DNA of 64,000 nt, from the NCBI GenBank assembly GCA_020536535.1, contig JAHLWZ010000406.1, positions 64,105-128,104 of the forward strand, written 5' to 3'. The DNA is from Pelomyxa schiedti (Eukaryota; Evosea; Pelobiontida; Pelomyxidae). Each line of letters begins with the position of its first letter. The first letter of the stretch is position 1. A model generated the notes under the pieces. It ran no database searches and was not told the origin of the DNA. It worked only from the letters and a program-made list of their open reading frames with translations. This document shows, piece after piece, positions 59,618 through 64,000 of the stretch. The position numbers and the translations under genes were made by a program.

Positions 59618-62600
59618 ATGGCCGTAGATTTCCCAGAAATCAGTGCTGAGACCCTGACTTTCGGATACATCGCCAAAAAGTAGGAATTTTTAAGAATGGC
59701 AAGTCCTTGCACGAAAGAGAAACAATCAACCACAACGACGGGTCACTTGGTGCCATTTGTTGTGCCTTGACCCACCCGCGTTGCTCTTGCAAATACCTGG
59801 ATCTCAGCAGTATGCACAGTCACACTCTCATTGAGTGTTGTTCTTAACATCCAATTATTTCTTCACTCCACCCAACAACATAACACAAAAAAGAGCAGAG
59901 AATCGCTGCTGACGGGGCGCTGAGGGTAGCACAGGCACTTTCAACTAACAATTCACTGCTGAGCCTGGACCTCAGCTGTATGTGAATTGGCATTCTCTCG
60001 TTGTCTGCACCTCACCAATGGCTCAAGAACACAAAAACCAAACAAACAAGGTAACGACTTTCGCGATGAGGGAGCAGTGAGTTTCGCACCCATAATTGTA
60101 ACAGACTCGCCACTGATTAGTCTGAATCTGAGTGGTGTGTGAATTGGCCTTTTTTCCCCCTCCAACTATCATCTAATAAAGCCAACTTAACTTAATCAAG
60201 GCAACAATATTAACCTCAGGGGGGCAATGCATATTGCGCAAGCGATTTCAACAAACAAATCTCTGGTGAATCTGGATCTTTATTGTACGTCAGTTAAACT
60301 GGCATCAACAACCAATTAACTAACCAATGAAACAAGCAAACAGTATTGGTGATGAGGGAGCAACGAGGATTTTCGAAGCGCTTTCAACCAATAAGTCACT
60401 TGTGTATCTGAATCTTGGCTGTATGTCAATTAATTTTCTTAAAGCAATCAAATAAAAAACAAACAAGGCAACAATATCGGGTCTGAGGGAGCAATGAGTA
60501 TTGCACAAGCCCTTAAAGCAAACAAGTCACTGGTGAGTCTGGATCTTAGTGGTATGCCAATTTCGCTTTCATAGTTCTTTTAACAAAAAGAAACGAAGAG
60601 AATGAAATTGGTGACAATGGAGCAGCAATTATTGCCCTGGCAATTTCCTCACACGAGTCACTGCTTAATTTGAAGCTTCAAAGTAGGTCTTGATGACCAA
60701 TCCTCGGCTAATAAATACAAAACAAATAGTGTGTGGTATTTCCGTGAAGGGAGCAGCAAGTATTGCACAAGCCATTATGACAAACAAGGTACTGGCGTGT
60801 CTTAATATCGATGGTATGTAATTTACTGATGTCACCGATTTCCAGTAACCACAAACTAGACAACAAAATTGGTGATGAAGGGGCAATGAGTATTGCACAC
60901 GCAATTTCAACCAACAATTCACTAGTGTGCCTGCATCTCGGCCGTATGTACTTTGCATCATGACATTTTCCTTGACCACCCAAACAAATAAGACAACAAT
61001 ATTGATGATACTGGAGCCATGGAATTTGCACGTGGAATTGTAGTCAATAGCTCTCTCATGAATTTGCATCTTAAAGGTATTCCGTCAGTTTACTTGCCAC
61101 CATCCTCCATTTCACTAATCAAAAAATAATAAGACAATAAATTTGGTAATCAGGGAGCACAGAGGATTTTAGAGGCACTTTTAACTAACAAGTCACTGGT
61201 AAGTCTTGATCTGAGCTGTATGTATTTCACTTGCCATCATCCTCCCTTTGCCAGACACTTAGTAACAAACAAGGCACTTATATTGATAATGAAATAAAAG
61301 AAAGGGTTATGCAATTACTTTCAACAAAGAAGTCACTGGGGAGATCTGGGAGAATAATTGGGGGTATTCTTTTTTTCGCCCCTAGTTTTGCGTCTGACAT
61401 TTCACAGAAACACTCTTCTTTTGGTTTACCTGGCTGATACACCCTATTACCCATGGTGCTTCCCTTTTGCTCTTAATAGAGACCAAATCAAAACGTACTT
61501 CGGCTATTGTGGGTGGTGCTCAGTCCCAGGCAATCCCCTTGTGTCAGAAGAATTTCTTAGTTCAACTGGATAACCATCCTCTGACGCAAACCCCCTCAAA
61601 GGATCTGTTCAATATTCCCTTTGAGGTGTTGGATTGGAATGATTGTCAACCATGTTAGTTACTTTTATTTCTGGATATGAATCACTATCTTCAAGGTTCA
61701 TATCCCAGTCAAATGGCCGTATCCATTGGTGTGTACTGGGAAATAAGGCAGGATAACTTGTTTTGTGTTGCCTCAACAAGAAATACTTACATTATCCCTC
61801 CCTTAACAGGAAAGGCATACTTTGAGTGCAATCTCTCCCCGGTACTAAGTCCTCAACCACTGCCGCCGTCACGGAGCTTACTGTCAGTACTCACCCAAGA
61901 GCTTGCTTGGTGGTGGTGGAAGCAACCATCTGAGCAGGCACCAACAGAGCCACAACCCACGCAGCCACATTCTAGTGTGGTGACATCGGCATCACCAACA
62001 GTTGCCCCAAAATCAAATTTGGCTCCAAGTCCCAAACAAACAACCACTTCTAGCATCAACAACAGCCAACTTATTACGAAATCTGGGATTGCTGTGGAAG
62101 GAAATAATTTACCACCTATTGATGGCATCTCAATACGAAAGCAGGTGCTTAGATTTTGGTTTTCTTGCTTTCTTTTTCTCCCTAATATCATTGGCAGGAA
62201 AGGGAGCTTCAAATGGCATGTGTTCATTTTCTTGAGGCCAAAAAAAAAAAAAAGCGAAATTAACCAAGAACCATATATAGGTTCAAACTATTGAAGAACT
62301 CAACCGAGAGATCAGTGTCCTTCAAAACAGTTCCACTCCATTCCTTGTGGCTTGTTCTCTTACACCATTCTATCAAAGGGAATTCAGAGTTAAAAGCGCA
62401 AATCACAACACTAGAGGAAGCGAGAAGAAAGGATAGGGAAGAAAGAACACTTGAACAACAAGAATTTCACGAACTACAAACCTGTATTTTGTTAGCCAGT
62501 AACACACTCGTCATATTGATCAACCTCTTGATGAGATAACGATCACGTTTTATCACATGTCGAGCTAGGCAGATGGAGCAACGTTCTCACTAACAACACC

Positions 62601-64000
62601 TGTAAGCAATCTCAAATCAGGATCACCTTTGAAGAACTACCATATTTTGATGAAGTCGTTTGCAGCTCTTGCCCTCTTGACATGGTTGAAAACCCAATTC
62701 CTTCTTTCTTTTTAATTTCCTGGCAGGTTGTGACGATCATCATTGCAAGAAAGTTTGGCGTCGAGTCAACTCAACAAGTTGTCTCAGTTGTTGTTTCGGA
62801 CACAAAAGAAGACTTGTTGACCAACACATCCAGAACCTTGTTGGAGCTGAAGACTATATGTACCCTTGGCATAGGGTCTTTTGGATCTGTTTTTAAGTGC
62901 CTCCACACTCCTTCAGGCATTCACGTTGCTGTGAAAGCTCTCCATGAAAGTATTATGTCCGAGTTCAACATTACAAAGTTCCAAGAGGAAGCAATGGTAT
63001 GCGCCCCATGCTAAAACAATACCCACCACCGACTTATCCCGCTCCCCCCTCCAAAACTGTATCTCACTCATTCCAAGATTTCAGCAAAATTCAGGCATCC
63101 AAACATTGTGAGTTGCCTTGGGACATGCACACATCATACCAGGGGGCTCTGAATTGTGTCTGAGCTCATGGAGTTGAGTTTGAGGAAGCTTCTTGACTAT
63201 GTTAATCGAGAAAACACAAAAATGCCAGCCAACCATAAGTAACCACATGCAGAAAAGCTTATCCTTCCTGGAAGTTGTTGCACTTGCTTCAGGGATTGCT
63301 AAAGGGATGACTGCACTTCATGAGTCTGGCTATCTTTTTTAAAGTTGCCTCTGCTAATGTTACATGTACAGGAGGGGTTATATGCACCACGACCTCAGTA
63401 GCAACAATGTTCTCCTGGATTCTCGTAGTAATCCCAAAATTGCGGATTTTGGTAGAATTTTTTGTTTTCATTTGTTGCATTCTAACACTTGTGCCTTGTA
63501 ATTGGGGGCATCCAGGACTATCAAGAGTGCTCAATAGTTATGGTGGAATTTCCACAATCCTTTACCTGCCACCACAGATGCACACACGTCATTATGGAAT
63601 CAAAGGTATGGGACAGCCTTCTATTGAGACAAAATTGATGAACCTGTACAGGAGATGTCTGGGAGTTTGCAGTGTTGCTGAGCGAGATTATGAGAGGCCT
63701 TCCACCAGACTCCAGACTGGGGGGCACAGCTGAAATTACCCAGTTTCTGAGTGTGCAGAGAACTTTACTCTCTGCCCCCAACATTTGTGGTTTCTACATT
63801 CGTGCCTCATCATGCCAGACCCTCACACCTCCTCTCTGCTATTTACTTATATTCTTCCCATCACACAGAACTGGACCGGCTTTTTAAGGAACTGTCAGAT
63901 ATTACCGTTGCCCAGTGCCTAAGCCGAAGGACTTGCATCATTGATGCACTCCATAATGAGCCCAAGTTCACCCATGTGCACCCAGCATGTGTTGGACTGT
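59618..64000 (+). CDS. LRR protein kinase (TKL-like), partial at right edge
   Basis: ATG 59618 (MAVDFPEISAETLTFGYIAK) leads into about a dozen leucine-rich repeats of ribonuclease-inhibitor type, each on its own exon of about 84 nt split by phase-1 introns, for example IGDEGAMSIAHAISTNNSLV and IGSEGAMSIAQALKANKSLV. After about 61340 comes a region of unknown fold (FNIPFEVLDWNDCQP; YPSQMAVSIGVYWEIRQDN), a Thr/Pro-rich linker, a short coiled coil (ELKAQITTLEEARRKDREER) and a kinase: LGIGSFGSVFKCLHTPSGIH, VAVKALHES, FRHPNIVSCLGTCTHHT, catalytic loop HHDLSSNNVLLDSRSNPKIA, DFG, then GDVWEFAVLLSEIMRGLPPD. Lys, Asp and DFG are present, but HRD is HHD and the substrate motif ends PPQ instead of PPE. 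The frame continues past the window. It is probably a cytosolic receptor-like or scaffold kinase; no membrane span is seen. Confidence 0.75.

Overview
This window is nuclear DNA of a unicellular eukaryote. Genes are packed on both strands with gaps of often 50-300 bp. Nearly all are broken by short GT-AG introns, mostly about 45-120 nt, so single open reading frames are usually one exon plus read-through. TAA, TAG and TGA all serve as stops. The gene set (TOM40, a COMM-domain protein, a Hippo/MST kinase with SARAH domain, a Furry-like protein, EXD2, ASCC1, a CLU protein, a DENN protein, a bZIP factor, a TRIM-like RING protein, C2-vWA and LRR-kinase proteins) fits a free-living amoeboid protist. 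Amoebozoa, perhaps an archamoeba, is my best guess, but the species cannot be fixed from the sequence alone. I saw no rRNA, tRNA, CRISPR or prokaryotic operon.

Layout. 0-10 kb: a membrane protein (+), a RING/B-box/FN3/F5-8C protein (-), a SAP-domain nuclear protein (-), ASCC1 (-) and a C-terminal RING protein (+). 10-21 kb: a large CLU-TPR protein (+), a DsbA/FrnE-type oxidoreductase (-) that reads as a selenoprotein, EXD2 (+) and a Hippo/MST kinase (-). 21-32 kb: a small orphan, an EF-hand protein and a secreted pectin-lyase-fold protein (+); a secreted S28 peptidase, a secreted propeller-like protein and an orphan (-); a gene-free stretch with a thrice-repeated element; a bZIP factor and a GC-rich intronless orphan (+). 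33-44.5 kb: TOM40 (+), a DENN protein (-), a helical-repeat orphan and COMMD9 (+). 44.5-54 kb: a candidate MITE, then an SH3-Furry gene (+). 54-64 kb: a Crinkler/RHS-like NTPase-nuclease (+), a C2-vWA protein (-) and an LRR-kinase gene (+) running off the right edge.

Most notable: the DsbA/FrnE gene has an in-frame TGA exactly at the first cysteine of its active site, giving Sec-Pro-Trp-Cys, and its 3' flank folds as a SECIS-like hairpin with tandem GA core and apical AAA. Other highlights are an SH3 domain fused to a Furry protein, an intron carrying an inverted copy of the neighbouring exon, and a Crinkler-type effector gene. Genes here act largely independently. The only visible pathway link is the Hippo-type kinase and the Furry homologue, which in animals and yeasts belong to NDR/LATS signalling.
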